DNA from: Ischnura elegans | Lineage: Eukaryota > Arthropoda > Insecta > Odonata > Coenagrionidae | NCBI RefSeq assembly: GCF_921293095.1 | Contig: NC_060246.1 | Location: forward strand, 135,408,198-135,472,197 | DNA length: 64,000 nt | Direction of reading: 5' to 3' | Part shown: positions 1 to 11,065 of the stretch, piece after piece | Position numbering within the stretch: the stretch's first letter is position 1 | Layout: every line of letters begins with the position of its first letter | The notes under the pieces: model-generated | What the model was told of the DNA's origin: nothing | Databases searched by the model: none | What the model saw: only the letters and a program-made list of their open reading frames with translations | Translations under genes and position numbers: made by a program

Positions 1-240
1 GATAAATAACTTGTAAGGAAAACGCTAACTACGGCTAACACTAATTGGAAACAAGCCAACCAGACTCATCATAGATCATGTGGTTTTGAAGCATAAAAAG
101 AAAATTTAAGCAAAATTTAAAGCAAATTTAAGCATAAAAGTAAGGAAAATTTTTATCAGAACTTACATTTTGAGTATTGTGTTATAACTTGAACGACCAC
201 GGCTCGCCCCCCTCTAGTTTTGATCCTGGGTACGCCCTTG
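1..240. mobile_element. Right end of a hAT-type MITE (family A)
   Basis: The segment ends with TGATCCTGGGTACGCCCTTG at 221-240, the same terminus seen in the copies ending near 2709 and 18785. The C-rich stretch before it (about 203-213) and the AT-rich body also fit that family. The left end is not visible, so the element either starts before the window or is truncated. No coding capacity is seen. The placement in hAT rests on the 8-bp target duplications of the sister copies. Confidence 0.55.
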
Positions 241-481
241 CACAAGGATTTGAAAGGGAAGAAATACGTAGACGTGAAGAGATTACACTGTAGGAGATTT
301 GAGTGGAGATCTGCGTCAAATCGATCTTTGGATTCGTGACTAGTGATGCTGATAATAATATTATCCGTTAGCGCAATATAGCGTGCTTCTCTATTCGAAG
401 CCTAAATTCCTCGTCTTGAGATGCAGCGTCGTTCCGGACGGACATCTTGAAATTAATCTGGAGATGCACGCGAGTTGCACG

Positions 482-741
482 CAGTGGCGGATACAGAAAA
501 AACTCAAGGGGGGGGCGCAACATATCTTGAGTTGTCTTTACTTTTATCGTAATAAAAGATGATCAAGTCACAGGCAAAGTATATGAAAATTTTATTTAAA
601 GTGATTATAAACATGTAAAAGACAATGCCATCTTATGATATACAAAAGTTACAATTGTGGTTCTACAATGTTCGGCAATACAAGCGGACCCGCAAGGGGG
701 GGGCGCGCGCCCCCTGCGCCCCCCATCTGTATCCGCCACTG
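482..741. mobile_element. hAT-type MITE (family E), complete, with 8-bp target duplication
   Basis: The 260-bp element starts CAGTGGCGGATACAGA and ends with its inverted complement TCTGTATCCGCCACTG. It is flanked by exact 8-bp direct repeats GTTGCACG at 474-481 and 742-749. Inside each terminus is a G- or C-run, and the middle is AT-rich with no transposase. An 8-bp duplication with a CAGTGG-type terminus is the hallmark of non-autonomous hAT elements. Several short ORFs overlap the element but look like by-products of it. Confidence 0.9.
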
Positions 742-749
742 GTTGCACG

Positions 750-1160
750 GGCCGAACTACTTTGCTTGGGATATACATACATATCGCCCCGTCTTGGTGA
801 TCGACGCACGGTGTAGCACGCATGCAGCGCGTCCATTCCCGCTCATCCAGCCTTGAACCGAGCCGTCTCTCTCTCTCTCTCTCTCTCGCGGCGCTTCCCT
901 CCTGCGTTCGCCTCCGTCTCGAGCGAGATGGACCCCCAGCGGCGTTTGCGGACGACAACGGGGAGGCCGAGAACTCACAGCCGGGAGACCCTCTCTACCC
1001 CCCTCCATCCCGCCTCCTGACCTTTCTTCTCTTTCGTCTGTAGCATTTTTTGCTTCTTTCCGCTTCCCTCATCTCCTCCCACCCTATCTCTCCAAGAACT
1101 CTGGAAGTCTCAAGGGGGTGGGGAGACAGAGGGTACCCCGCGAGAGAGAGAGAAAAAAAT
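750..1160. other. GC- and pyrimidine-rich island with (TC)n and (GA)n tracts
   Basis: This stretch is much richer in G+C than its surroundings. It contains an 11-unit TC microsatellite at about 866-887 and a GA tract at about 1141-1152. Several frames are open by composition, but none looks like a conserved protein. It could be a promoter or a GAGA-factor-type site, although nothing downstream supports a gene. The microsatellite is certain; any regulatory role is a guess. Confidence 0.4.
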
Positions 1161-1302
1161 GAATGGAAGAAGTGTTATATACGTCGTGTTTGAAGAGGAA
1201 GGCTCGTCAATTTTCATTCGGCTCTCTACGTGGTAGTGTGGCGACAATGTTGCCTTCATATTTTCAGTCTCAAATTGATGCATATGAACAATCTTACAAT
1301 AG

Positions 1303-1963
1303 GGTAGTTCCTTCATCAAAGAAAACGAAAGGCATTGATTGCGATTCGTTACCCACCATTAGTGTATTCATAATACACAAATTATTTGGTTTATGAAATA
1401 CCGGTTTAGACGAATGGCAAGGGTCAATTTTATCCTCATTTGAAAAAGGCCAGATTGGCGCCCATGCGATGCCACTCCACGTGACGTCACAGGGACCTAG
1501 TTTCTACACGAGAGGATAGGAGTTATACATCGTCTGAGGTTACCAATGCATGCATGAGGCACAGAGCTCAGGGAAACATGTCTTATTAATCACTTATTAA
1601 AACTGGCTAAGGTCGGAAAGTTTTCTTCGTTTGATAAGGTATTAATAAACCTTTTTTAAGCCAAGCGCTACCGTTCAGGAAGGTACTCAGCTATCCGCTA
1701 GCATCCTGCGACGTATCAGAGCTAAGCCTCGATCAAGGTCACCTCACATGGCGGGAGGGGGAACCAGAAATGCGTCGCACGGACTTTTTCCCGTCATTCC
1801 TACTTACGCGTCGCGTTTTCGCGCGCATGAAAATTTTCACTTTTCATTTAATCGCGAAAAATAGATATCGTCATTTAAAAATCTAAAGGCGTGAAATACG
1901 TACTCCAGGAGTAATAATCTTTCGATTTAGGCAATAAAAAAATAATAGGAAACCACCCTATGA
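1303..1963. repeat. Dispersed repeat, copy 1 (about 650 bp)
   Basis: This segment is repeated in the same orientation at 11588-12223. The match runs from the shared motif TTCCTTCATCAAAGAA to a shared end near GGAAACCACCCTAT. Identity is patchy, but a central block at about 1450-1490 around GCCCATGCGATGCCACTCC and CACGTGACGTCAC is almost unchanged. That block joins an E-box CACGTG to a CRE-like TGACGTCA. No open frame is shared by the two copies. The class is unknown: it could be a SINE-like or LTR-derived element, or an old segmental duplication. Confidence 0.8.
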
Positions 1964-2337
1964 GCTATATTATCGGCAGATTGGAGATGGACAACACACT
2001 TATTTTACCACAGTGGTGTGAAGGCGTGAAAATGTCAAGGGCAAATCTTCCACTGCTCACCACAGAAAACATCCCAGGCACCTGCGTCCACAGCAACCGA
2101 AGTGTTGAGCCTTTTTGGCAACCACATAACTTGACGTAACTCGGTGCTAATCAAAACAACTTCAAGTGGCATAAGCGTGACTATTTATTGAACAATTATC
2201 AACTTTTTCTAATTGTAGCCAATACGAAGGTGGACAGCATCGCCAGTCAGTAGTCAGGGAAACAATGGAAATTCCTCAAAAATGAACGTGATAACAATAA
2301 AATTAAATTTCGTTTTCATCAAGTCTGAAGGATTTTA

Positions 2338-2730
2338 TAGGTGGTGAGTCTTACCTGGGCGGGACTCGAGGCCATGATCTCCAGCATAACAAGCGCGGAC
2401 GTTAACCCGCCGCCACGGCGTATCCAGCGGGGGACAGCAGGGGGCAGCTGCCCCCCCCCCTAAAATCAGAAGTAAATGTACTTCAAAACGAAAATGTTGA
2501 TCTTTCTTTAAATCCAAGAAAAGCGATTTTAGTATAAAACGTGTACAAGAATCATGTAAAAATATTTTATTTTTGAGCAAACAATTTTAAAAACTAATAA
2601 AGCGCTCTTGTTATTTTCTTGAAATTTTAGTATCCTTAACCTTACCTGTGTTACAACTTGAGCGACCATGGCTTGCCCCCCTCTACTTTTGATCCTGGGT
2701 ACGCCTTTGCCCGCCGTCACTAAGGCTAGC
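2338..2730 (-). repeat. tRNA-derived SINE head split by a MITE
   Basis: Read on the minus strand, the sequence outside the inserted MITE (2710-2730, then 2338-2413) looks like a tRNA-derived promoter. An A-box-like AGTGACGGCGGGTTAACG is followed about 40 bp later by a B-box-like CCTCGAGTCCCGCCC. The MITE at 2414-2709 sits within the A-box region, and its target duplication copies part of it. A strong splice-donor-like CAGGTAAGA follows the B box. This is a SINE or tRNA-pseudogene relic, and an intact tRNA fold was not found. Confidence 0.55.
2414..2709. mobile_element. hAT-type MITE (family A), complete
   Basis: The element begins CACGGCGTATCCAG and ends with TGATCCTGGGTACGCCTTTG, the family A terminus. 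Flanks CCCGCCGC (2406-2413) and CCCGCCGT (2710-2717) form an 8-bp duplication with one mismatch. Internal structure matches the other copies: a G/C-rich run next to each end and an AT-rich centre. It inserted into a tRNA-derived SINE, so it is younger than that SINE copy. Confidence 0.85.
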
Positions 2731-2859
2731 ATCATATAGCCCGTTATTCATTGATACGGGTAATTGATGCGCTCCCTAAGCTTCGATTAGTGGAATATTA
2801 TCATTTATGTATTGGTCTGAGTGTCATGACGAGCCGAGTTACGCCAAGTTTAGCTGATG

Positions 2860-3170
2860 CGATCAAATCATTCCTCCTCTGCGTATTCTTCGTCCATTCC
2901 CCCCGCCAAGAGTCCCCAGCTCTCTCTCTCAATGGCACACTCACTGCCAGTGAGCTCCCCTTTGTCCCTTCATCCCATACCCTCTTCTCACCCTTTCGTC
3001 GGTGAGCACTGCCGGTTGACAACAGGTGGCCCTTCTCGATGCCGCCGTCGTCGGCTCGTCTTCGTTTTACGTGAGTGCGCATTATACGCAAGCCGCGCCC
3101 TCCAATTCCGTCACTCTGTTTATTTTTTATTTTAATCCTCTCTGTCGGCTCTTCTGTGAGTGAGTTTTCA
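2860..3170. other. GC-rich island with donor-like GTGAG sites
   Basis: The segment is C- and CpG-rich compared with its AT-rich neighbours. Plus-strand splice-donor-like sites occur at about 3000 (TCGGTGAGC) and 3088 (TTACGTGAGT). Frames on both strands are open by composition, and none resembles a known protein. It might be a promoter with a non-coding first exon, but no downstream exon was found to pair with it. Confidence 0.25.
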
Positions 3171-4335
3171 AAGGTCGCCTTCTGTTTTTTTTAAATTCAA
3201 ATCAACTCTCAGACGTGCATTAGCAATAGTTACAGTCTTAGCTTCTAGACCTGTTCAGCACCCGACCCGACGTCTACACTGTAGGTGTTTCTTGTTCTTT
3301 CACTGATCTTTTCGTAGAGCCATTCATGCCTTCTGTAATACCTTAATATTACTGATTGCAGGATTCTAAATTGATAGTCCTCAGATTATTTCACGTTTTG
3401 AAGCAGATGAAGCTCCTCGATATTAATTTATAAACACCTACCGACATTTATATTTTGCATTATTTGGTTATTTTTGGTGAGTACAAATGAATTCGGGTGA
3501 TTGAGCAATGTGAAAGTCCTTATGAGGGGGAGGAAAGAGCGGTCTAAGAAAACGCCAAGAAATAGGCACGATTACGGAATTGGTCACACCGAGGGACATG
3601 GTGATGGTTTGAAGAAAAAAATCGCCCAAGAACAATTAGACGCAAAAAATGGCTAACGTAAGCCTCTTGTGTGATAGGATAATATTAAATGCGTACAAAT
3701 GATGAAAGATGTTTGTGAGAAGGTATAATATTCATAACAGCGGAAAACTTTGCGAGTGGGGGAATTGATCCTCCTGTAAATCTGCTTAAACCAATTTCAG
3801 ATTATTGATTATACATGCGTGATTCTTTTTTTTTCTTTCTCAAGTATTAGGCTTAATAATGTGCTATGTGACCTAAGGGTGACGAACCCCTTCTGGCTGT
3901 AAGAAGTTAGAGACGTAGGTGTGAGTTCCAGATTTGTAATGGATTTCACATGTAAAAATGCTAACTATGACTTCAGAAGTAAACTACACCATTGAGTTAT
4001 GCCTTTATTTGTGAATGTACGTACGACACCGATCGTATCCTGAATTCCATGGAATATGACCCCACGTTGCAATGCAAAATTAATCTCATCCATGAATATG
4101 CATAATAATTTCGAAATTTTGATAAATGGCATTTATTGAAGTTAACGCCTTAGGTGATAACTTTGGGGAATCGAGAATCAATCGATATCATGATAAAGAT
4201 AATAAATAAAATACAAAACAATAAGGAAATCAAGCACCTTTTTTTCCTTTTTTGTTTCACCTTTATCTTGAAATGACATTCATTTTTCCTCGGCAGAATT
4301 GCTTTAACCGAGACACCGACCAAGTCAATTAGGGT
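3171..4335. other. AT-rich stretch without recognisable features
   Basis: No ORF with coding character, no terminal inverted repeats and no tRNA-like boxes were seen here. It is probably intergenic or intronic. Confidence 0.5.
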
Positions 4336-4915
4336 AGGTATGACAACCTCTATACCTATGAAGTCAGCGCATGAGCGGCGCCACCTATTTCTTGGGAGGC
4401 GGGTTTGGGGGAGGAGGAGAGACAAGAGTGAGCAGTCAGCTTGGAAGACGTCTCGATGGTGGTGGAGCCGGTCGGAGGCCGAGCCAATGCTATGTGGGTC
4501 TGCTGGGCCATGGGTCGCAACCACCGCCGCCAACGCTTCGGTGAAGGAGGCGGGGGATCAACTATGGCCTCTTCGATTGAAGCACTCGGGGCAATACGGA
4601 GTCGGTCGGTGGTTTCTCACCCCCATCCCTCCCGAGCCCTGTTTCCCAAGCCCAGAGGCGTGCGGTACAAGCCAGCGGCTGCCATGGGCCGCTCAAGCTC
4701 CCACCAACTTTTATACCATCACTACCACCGAAGGGCTCCTCCCACCTGCATCATAGCTGCCCTCAAGAATCCTCTTTTTTTCGTCCTCTCGTCCTCTCCC
4801 TTTTCCGGGCATGCACAGGGGTTGTGATGTGAACCCAAAGCTCCCCAATAAACCCGCCCTCCCTGGGGACCTTCACTCGCCTTCTCGCCCTCCTAAAACT
4901 TTCCTCCCCAGGTAG
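4336..4915. other. GC-rich island, open in several frames
   Basis: Two plus-strand frames (138 and 128 codons) and one minus-strand frame (127 codons) are open together here. That is what high GC gives by chance, and no conserved motif was found in any of them. The island has CpGs and G-rich purine runs and could be a promoter or CpG island. I do not call a gene. Confidence 0.3.
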
Positions 4916-6425
4916 AACTCGATACAATAGGAGGTGTTATATGTACCGACATGATGGCAGGTCTGTTCATTTAATGCCTGAATTTATTTCTCCGTAATAT
5001 CTGGATTGGCAGATCTCCAAAACCGGCGCAATCCTCCTTCTTACGTGTCTTTATTAGGATGCGTGATGGGACGAGGAACCATATTTTTATTTTTGCGTTA
5101 ATTTTGCATACGATCCATAGCTCTGGGATTAAGAAAATTATCACGTTCTTAAAGTTTTAAGGGTCTCCCGCTTAGTTTGCAAAACGTTTGGCAAAAAAAC
5201 TTGAGATCCAAGAATTTGTAAACCAATCGTTGAAGAGGTGAAGAGCAAACGAGAAGTTAGCTCTTATTCACTCCCAGCGCTGCAAATGGCCAATAAAGGG
5301 CCATTATTACTTTTTTTGGCCTATATAGAGGGAAGAATAAAAACTGATCCAAAATCGAGTGAATGTAATTTATTCCGACAAGATAACAAGCAAGTAGGGC
5401 TCTCGTTACCATTCGATATATCTATAATTAAATGCAATATAATTCAAAGCTGATTTTCCCTTACACGTGGCCTACTTTTTTCAGCAAATCCATCGAATGA
5501 CGAAGTTACTTCATAAACTATCACACAATGGATCGAACTATTTACACGTTGGTTAATCAGGTTGCATAATAAAAATTTAATATCCGTTCGGCTAAATATC
5601 AATTTAAAAATGAAGCATTTCATAGGCATTTCTGCGGTACTATAATTTTGTGTTTTTAGTACGCAAAAATGTATCGAAAAACTCTCACGTGTCGTTTTTC
5701 TTTCGGTAACCTTACGTGCGTATTATAGAAAAATATTGCAATAAAATGACCGTTCGGAGTATTTACTCATAAGACTCCAGTGTCCATAGGTCAATTCGTT
5801 CATTTATAAAATCGGCGCAGGACCTGGTTAAATTTATTCGAAAATTAGCGTGGTAGTTGTACAATTTTGCATGAGCGCGAATTTTTTGCAACACGCGATG
5901 CCGTAATCATAAGTTTCGTGCGATTTCCTTGATTTTTTATGTCGTGATATATTTAGGCTATCTTGAATGAAGGTAGGTATCTCGGGGTGAAAAATTACAT
6001 GTATATAAAAATTGAGTGAAGGAGAAATCTCTAGAAAAGACGTAGATACAGCCATGGAGTACTGAACTCATATATTATCCACTGTTTGCGGCAGTTAGCT
6101 GTTAATTGCTCTGAAGAATAATAGTCGGTAAGTAGTACGCTTCGATTTTTTCTTCGAAGCTCTCAGAGCCATGAAACTTATTGACAAAATCTTCTCGAGT
6201 TTGGTCCCGTGTAAGGCTGTTTAATGCCAACGCTTCGATGAGAAACTCCCTCATCATCATCAGGGCTAAGACTGACTAAATTTTAAAAGAATTTCAGATT
6301 ATAACATCAGGCCATTATAGCATTAGGCCTAAGACTTATCGATGACGATCCGACCTCGCCGGGAAAGCCTACAATCTTTTATCTTGGAACTTATTTTTCT
6401 TAAAATGCTTACTTTTAATTCTTCA
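4916..6425. other. AT-rich stretch without recognisable features
   Basis: Only short chance ORFs occur. There is a CATCATCATCAT run near 6251. No mobile-element ends were recognised. Confidence 0.45.
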
Positions 6426-7130
6426 TTAATGTATTCTATAGACGGGCCTTCGCCCTACTCTGCTGCTTCTCCGTAAATCTCTTGGCCGATGCTGGGCGCC
6501 TAGACACTCCACCACCTCGAGGCGCCCCGTCGAAACCACCTCGATCTCTCTCCAACACACGCACACACAAGCAACGGAGGAGGATCCCCGCGGAGGCCTT
6601 TGAGGGGGGTCTAACATGTCCGCCTGCCCCTCCTCTTCTCTGCTTCCACTCGTCCTATCCAACCCACCCTCCCCCCCCCCCCAACAAGGCACACACACAA
6701 CAGACGTCATTCCCCTCCCACGACCCGTCTTCTCGACCGACCTCACCTCCATACCAGCACAAAACCACCCGCCCCGACTATTATCCCCCCCTTCCCACTC
6801 CCCTAACAACATGGCCATCCCTTCCCCTCGCTACGCGATGAGCTTCCACCAGGGCCGCTCCCTCTTCTCTCCTCCGACCGTGCATCGTTCCCCTCTCGGC
6901 TGGGGGTCAGTCTCCGTCTATTCCTTCTTCTCCCGGGAGCCCCCCATGGCTTCTTCTTCCTCCTCCAGCCGCGTCTCTATCTCACGTGGTCTTGTTAGAT
7001 CCCCGGCGGAGACCCCGATTCACAGGAGGCCACCCGTCCGTCGCGAGGGCGACGCAACGGGGGTGTCTCGTGTGATGAGTGAGACGAGGTCCAGTGTTGG
7101 AGAGGTTTTTCAAAGGGAGGCAAAATGATG
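6426..7130. other. Pyrimidine-rich GC island with a low-complexity 170-codon ORF
   Basis: The plus strand is strongly C/T-biased, including a C run at about 6671-6683. A frame at 6616-7128 is open for 170 codons, but it reads as a Pro/Ser-rich low-complexity string with a run of serines. Other frames on both strands are open too, so the ORF is explained by base composition. It could be a promoter region or a polypyrimidine tract able to form a triplex. A real short gene is possible but unsupported. Confidence 0.3.
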
Positions 7131-7661
7131 GAACGGATAGGCAAGGTTAAGGAAGAGTAGCGCTCTGGAAATGGTGGGAGGGGGTGGTTAATTAGCTTGG
7201 TCTGATTTGTCGATCATGCGTAATTAACGTTCGGTTGCTAAGAAAACTTCCCTGGTGAGTGGATCGGCAGATAGCATAGCTCATTACTCGCAAACCGTCC
7301 GGGAGGGAGGATAATGGGGGCAACTGCCCCCCTATGGAATTCCAGTCGAAAAGTATAAAATGGCTTATGCATAAATTATACGAAAAATTATAAAGTTAGA
7401 TAGAGTACTCCATTAAAAAACTGGCAACAACGGAGCCCATAGCTAGTGCGAAGGCTAGTAAAATTTTATTATTCTCTCATAGTTAAACTTAAACTAAAGG
7501 CAAACATCGGAAGAAGAGTATATTTGGTAGAGAGTAAGGAGTAATTTAAGTCGTAAGATCTCCATGAATGCCAATACGGATCGGAGGAAACTATTTCTGC
7601 AAATGGTCGTTCTTGTTTTCTTTTTAAAATGAAATATGATTGTACTGCCCTCTCTTCATAA

Positions 7662-7749
7662 CCTTCGATAGCTCAGTTGGTAGAGCGGTGGACTGTAGAG
7701 GCACATATCAGAAATCCATAGGTCGCTGGTTCAAATCCGGCTCGAAGGA
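7662..7749 (+). tRNA. tRNA-Tyr: tRNA-Tyr (anticodon GTA) with a 15-bp intron
   Basis: The 7-bp acceptor stem CCTTCGA pairs perfectly with TCGAAGG, followed by discriminator A at 7749. The internal A box (TAGCTCAGTTGG) and B box (GGTTCAAATCC) are intact. The anticodon GTA is at 7695-7697. A 15-bp intron at 7699-7713 lies one base 3' of the anticodon, the standard place for tRNA introns. The exons match insect tRNA-Tyr as I remember it. Eight Ts at 7753-7760 form the Pol III terminator. All features needed for a working gene are present, and a second copy lies 1.4 kb downstream. Confidence 0.97.
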
Positions 7750-7752
7750 AAC

Positions 7753-7760
7753 TTTTTTTT
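7753..7760 (+). terminator. Pol III T-run terminator of the first tRNA-Tyr gene
   Basis: Eight consecutive Ts start three bases after the discriminator base. Confidence 0.9.
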
Positions 7761-7869
7761 GCCGAGATGAAGCTACTACTAGGCGGCAATATAAAAATAT
7801 TTATAAGCTTCTCACATTCCGCTCCTTAATTTTTCTCCGTTCTCAAATTGTGAGTCCTCATTTATAACG

Positions 7870-8870
7870 TCTCCCTACCCAAATTTAATTATGATTCCAT
7901 CCTGTTGTGGTTTATATTTTGCTTATGTGGGGTATTTTAATTATGATGGGGCTTTGTAAAGGCTATGTAATATCGACTGAATTTATATATTAGGTGTTCT
8001 GACTCCCAACTACACGGCCCGTCTAATCACCTGGTCCACCCGTGTTTTCATAGGTACCGATCATATCTCCTCAATGAATCATAGATCCGCTCCTTATTAT
8101 ACTATCAGTATGAGACAGTTTGTCATATTCAGGCCGTGACCGTTTCCATTCGCTTTGTGCACATGCCCACTTAGAGATGAGAATTCTCCCTAATCCCATA
8201 TCAGTGGTTTTGTATTACTATCGTTCACTCAAACTCAAAATCGCAAGTCATTAAAACAGTTCGATAGATGGAAGGGAGAGATAAGTTACTAGGAAAAAAA
8301 TATCTTCCCCAATCAGGGAATCTCTCCTAATTTTAAAATGAGAAAGTACGCAAGTTACCACCCACTTTTCGTGAGTTGGTGACGTCATTGGAGGTCTGGT
8401 CCAATTACACGTTCGGGAAGAACCTGTCATAGATGGAAGTTACCGCTTGCAAGAGTAAATAACAACGAATCGCACGGGGCTCATGCACAAAGCTGAGGAG
8501 CAGCGGAGAACCGATAAGATATCCGGCATGAGTTCACCACGGCATCAACTTACTTGCGATAGGGCTAAGGCTGTCGATTTTTCATCGCGAAAAGCTCGAG
8601 GGGTTGATAAGTGGAAAAATGCGGCTCTATACATTTATCTATCGCTATCGCAATCGATTATAAAATACAATTGGTGAACGATATAATTTCCCAGAGGTAA
8701 TTTTTTATCATCACTTTCCACGGGAGTGTTTCCTTTTTGATACATTGAGATATAAATAAAGACAAACTGTTGGAAAAAAATAATAGCATTGTTAAAGCCA
8801 TTTATGAAAACAATTTCCTTCCATTTTCGTGCACTTTTTGCTACATGTGTTAATTTTTAAAAAATCCTCA
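7870..8870. other. Spacer between the two tRNA-Tyr units
   Basis: This AT-rich spacer has no recognisable gene or mobile element. A minor 64-codon ORF at 8483-8677 shows no coding features. Confidence 0.45.
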
Positions 8871-9049
8871 GGCAAACATAGGAAGAACAATGCATTTTGG
8901 AGAGCCTACGAAGTATAAATTAAAGGCGTAAGATATCCATGAATCCAATGGCGTAACATATCCATTGTCGTAGAAAACTTATCTCTGTAATTGGCCGTTC
9001 TGGTTTTCTCTTTAAAATGAAATATGATCGTATTACGCCCTCATCTCAC

Positions 9050-9137
9050 CCTTCGATAGCTCAGTTGGTAGAGCGGTGGACTGTAGAGGCAAATATCGGA
9101 TATCCATAGGTCGCTGGTTCAAATCCGGCTCGAAGGA
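9050..9137 (+). tRNA. tRNA-Tyr: tRNA-Tyr (anticodon GTA) with a 15-bp intron, second copy
   Basis: The exon sequence is the same as in the copy at 7662-7749. The anticodon GTA is at 9083-9085 and the intron at 9087-9101. The two introns have equal length and differ at only a few positions. The acceptor stem, A box and B box are intact. A T-run at 9140-9146 terminates Pol III. Confidence 0.97.
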
Positions 9138-9139
9138 CA

Positions 9140-9146
9140 TTTTTTT
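9140..9146 (+). terminator. Pol III T-run terminator of the second tRNA-Tyr gene
   Basis: Seven Ts follow the tRNA 3' end by two bases. Confidence 0.88.
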
Positions 9147-9282
9147 CTTCGAGCGACTATATCTAATTTTAAAATATTTCTCAGCATAAAATCTGTTCTT
9201 CATTAAGTTAATCGGCAATTAACTGGCAGAAAGATTTTATCCAAAACCAACATCATCAACGCTTTACCATTAGTAAGAGTGA

Positions 9283-10312
9283 ATGTTCTCTTTATGTTTC
9301 CGAGTTCTCCTCTAGTGTGCGGAGTTAAGTTGACGACGGTTTCGCTAGTTACTGTTCCATCTAGCGAAAATATTGTCCTGTAAGGCAACGCACGTGGTAA
9401 AGAAAACAAGAAAGCATGAATAGAACCACAAACATCACCTCTCCTGTAGAGGCAGAAATTATGTAAAAGAGCGAAGTAAAATCCATTCAACGATCAAACT
9501 CACCCTGAATTTTTTTTGAAAAGTACAAAAATCTAGGGCAATGGTGATTGGGTGAAGCCGTGGGAAGATTGAATCCACAAAATAATATCATAAATGTTTT
9601 AATGAAATTGGTTCATATATGTTTATGTTTTATGTTTATGCTCCCTTAACATTTTCGAGTTCTCCTTCAGTGCGTGGAGTTAAGTTTACAACGGTTTTGC
9701 TAGATACTATTCCAACTAGCAAAAATGTTGTCCCGTAAGAAAACGCACGCGGTGAAGAAAATGCAGAAGGATGGATAGAAGACAAATTATCAGCTCCTAG
9801 GAATCCTACAAAGGCAGAAATTATGTTAATAAACGAAGCAAAATTCATTAAAATAGCCATTCCATAACGGTCTAACCCGTCTTGAATTTGTTTTGAAAAT
9901 TTCAAAAAAATCTAGGGCGATGGTGACTGGGTGGAGCCGGAGGAAGATTACATCCACAAAATAATATCTTTGACGTTTTAAAATAAGTATATGCTTAAGT
10001 GCTCTCTTTATGTTTTCTAGGTCCCCTCCAGTGCTTGGAGTTAAGTTGACAACGATATCGCTACTTATTTTTCCAACTAGCGAACACGTTTTCGCGTGAG
10101 ACAACGATCGTATAGGAGAAAACGCGGAAGCACGGATAGAAAAACAATTATCAGCTCTTCAAAATCCTGAAGAAGCAGTAATTTTGTCAAAGAACAAAGT
10201 AAAAGCCATTCAAACAGCCACTCAACGGTCAAACGCTCTTGAGCATTTGTTTTGAAAAGTTCAAAAAAAATCTAGGGCGATGGTGATTGGGTGAAGCGGT
10301 GGGTGACGGTTA
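9283..10312 (-). repeat. Three-unit tandem array (period about 357 bp) keeping a minus-strand peptide motif
   Basis: Three diverged units begin near 9283, 9640 and 10003. In each, the minus strand encodes a variant of SSxTVVNLTPxTxGELENIK (complement of about 9287-9375, 9645-9735 and 10005-10090). Each unit ends with a block whose minus strand reads HPxTIALDFF (near 9535-9555, 9903-9930 and 10265-10290). The nucleotide sequence has diverged more than the VVNLTP core. The units could be duplicated exons, remnants of a repeated-domain gene, or a satellite from a mobile element. I do not recognise the protein, and frames are broken between units. Confidence 0.6.
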
Positions 10313-10740
10313 CGGACGACTCGCCGTCTGCGCTCGACTGAAAGAGATTTGAATGCCACGGAAAAAGGTGTGCTCGCTCGCCTTCCGTCTGCTGCCTTGG
10401 TCCGACCGTCGGCATTTAGCCGTACGTCGTTATTCCGTGTTCCTTCCCCCTCCCCCGCACACACGATCGCATCGCGCACACCGAGTGCACCTGTCCATCC
10501 GCCGGTGCGCGCGCTCGCCATATTACGCTCCTTCCCCCCCACGCGAGCACTTGTGCGATTCCAGAGGGTAAAGTGAGGGAGAGAGAGAGAGCCCTATCTT
10601 CCCCCTCGTTCATTCTGAATCACTCGCTGCACCCTCCCCATATCGCGATGACCTGTTATTCTCTTCCCTCCCCTCCACTTCCCTCGCCGCGAATGAGAGA
10701 CACCTGCTGGCTCCTGTTAGCCCTCTGATCGGCCGTTGGT
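10313..10740. other. CpG-rich island next to the tandem array
   Basis: A GC-rich segment with many CpGs directly follows the third repeat unit. Several frames are open on both strands for composition reasons. It is a candidate promoter or CpG island for a transcript running left through the array, which is an inference from position only. Confidence 0.3.
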
Positions 10741-11065
10741 AGTTCGTCGAGGGATGTCCTGTGTCGAGAAAACTCTAGGGATATTCAAACTTGGAAATGG
10801 ATTAGCGGCAGGGCCGGTTTAAACAGTAAGCGAAGTACGCGACCGTTTAGTACGCCAAGAAAAAAAGGAGCGCCAAAGCGCTCAATCCAATGTTCAATAG
10901 TAATCAAACGAGGAGATTAAATGTTGAGGTTTGATTTAATCCACAAAATTATTTTAAGTACATTATATACAAGAGAATCCCTAATACCTCTCAGGTTATT
11001 TTTGAGGGTGGGGGTGGTGGGTCAGAATGATGCCCGCTTAGTATAGAAAAATGTGTAGAACCGTC

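Larger units (their letters stand above)
7499..7760. repeat. Duplicated tRNA-Tyr unit, copy 1
   Basis: About 260 bp, including 160 bp upstream of the tRNA gene, is repeated in the same orientation at 8871-9147. The upstream block TTTAAAATGAAATATGAT (about 7623-7640) is unchanged between the copies, while other flanking positions have diverged. Conservation of that block suggests it matters for Pol III transcription of this tRNA pair. Confidence 0.8.
8871..9147. repeat. Duplicated tRNA-Tyr unit, copy 2
   Basis: This is a direct repeat of 7499-7760, sharing the start GGCAAACAT, the upstream block TTTAAAATGAAATATGAT and the whole tRNA gene. The spacers are more diverged than the tRNA exons, as expected for an old duplication under selection on the gene. 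Confidence 0.8.

Noticed and set aside
4340-4827. Overlapping 138- and 128-codon ORFs
   Set aside because: Open together with a minus-strand frame because of GC richness; no conserved features.
6616-7128. 170-codon plus-strand ORF, the longest in the window
   Set aside because: It is Pro/Ser-rich low complexity in a pyrimidine-rich island, and other frames on both strands are open too; no motif or splice support.
7640-7867. 75-codon ORF across the first tRNA gene
   Set aside because: It is the translation of a tRNA-Tyr gene and is not a protein gene.
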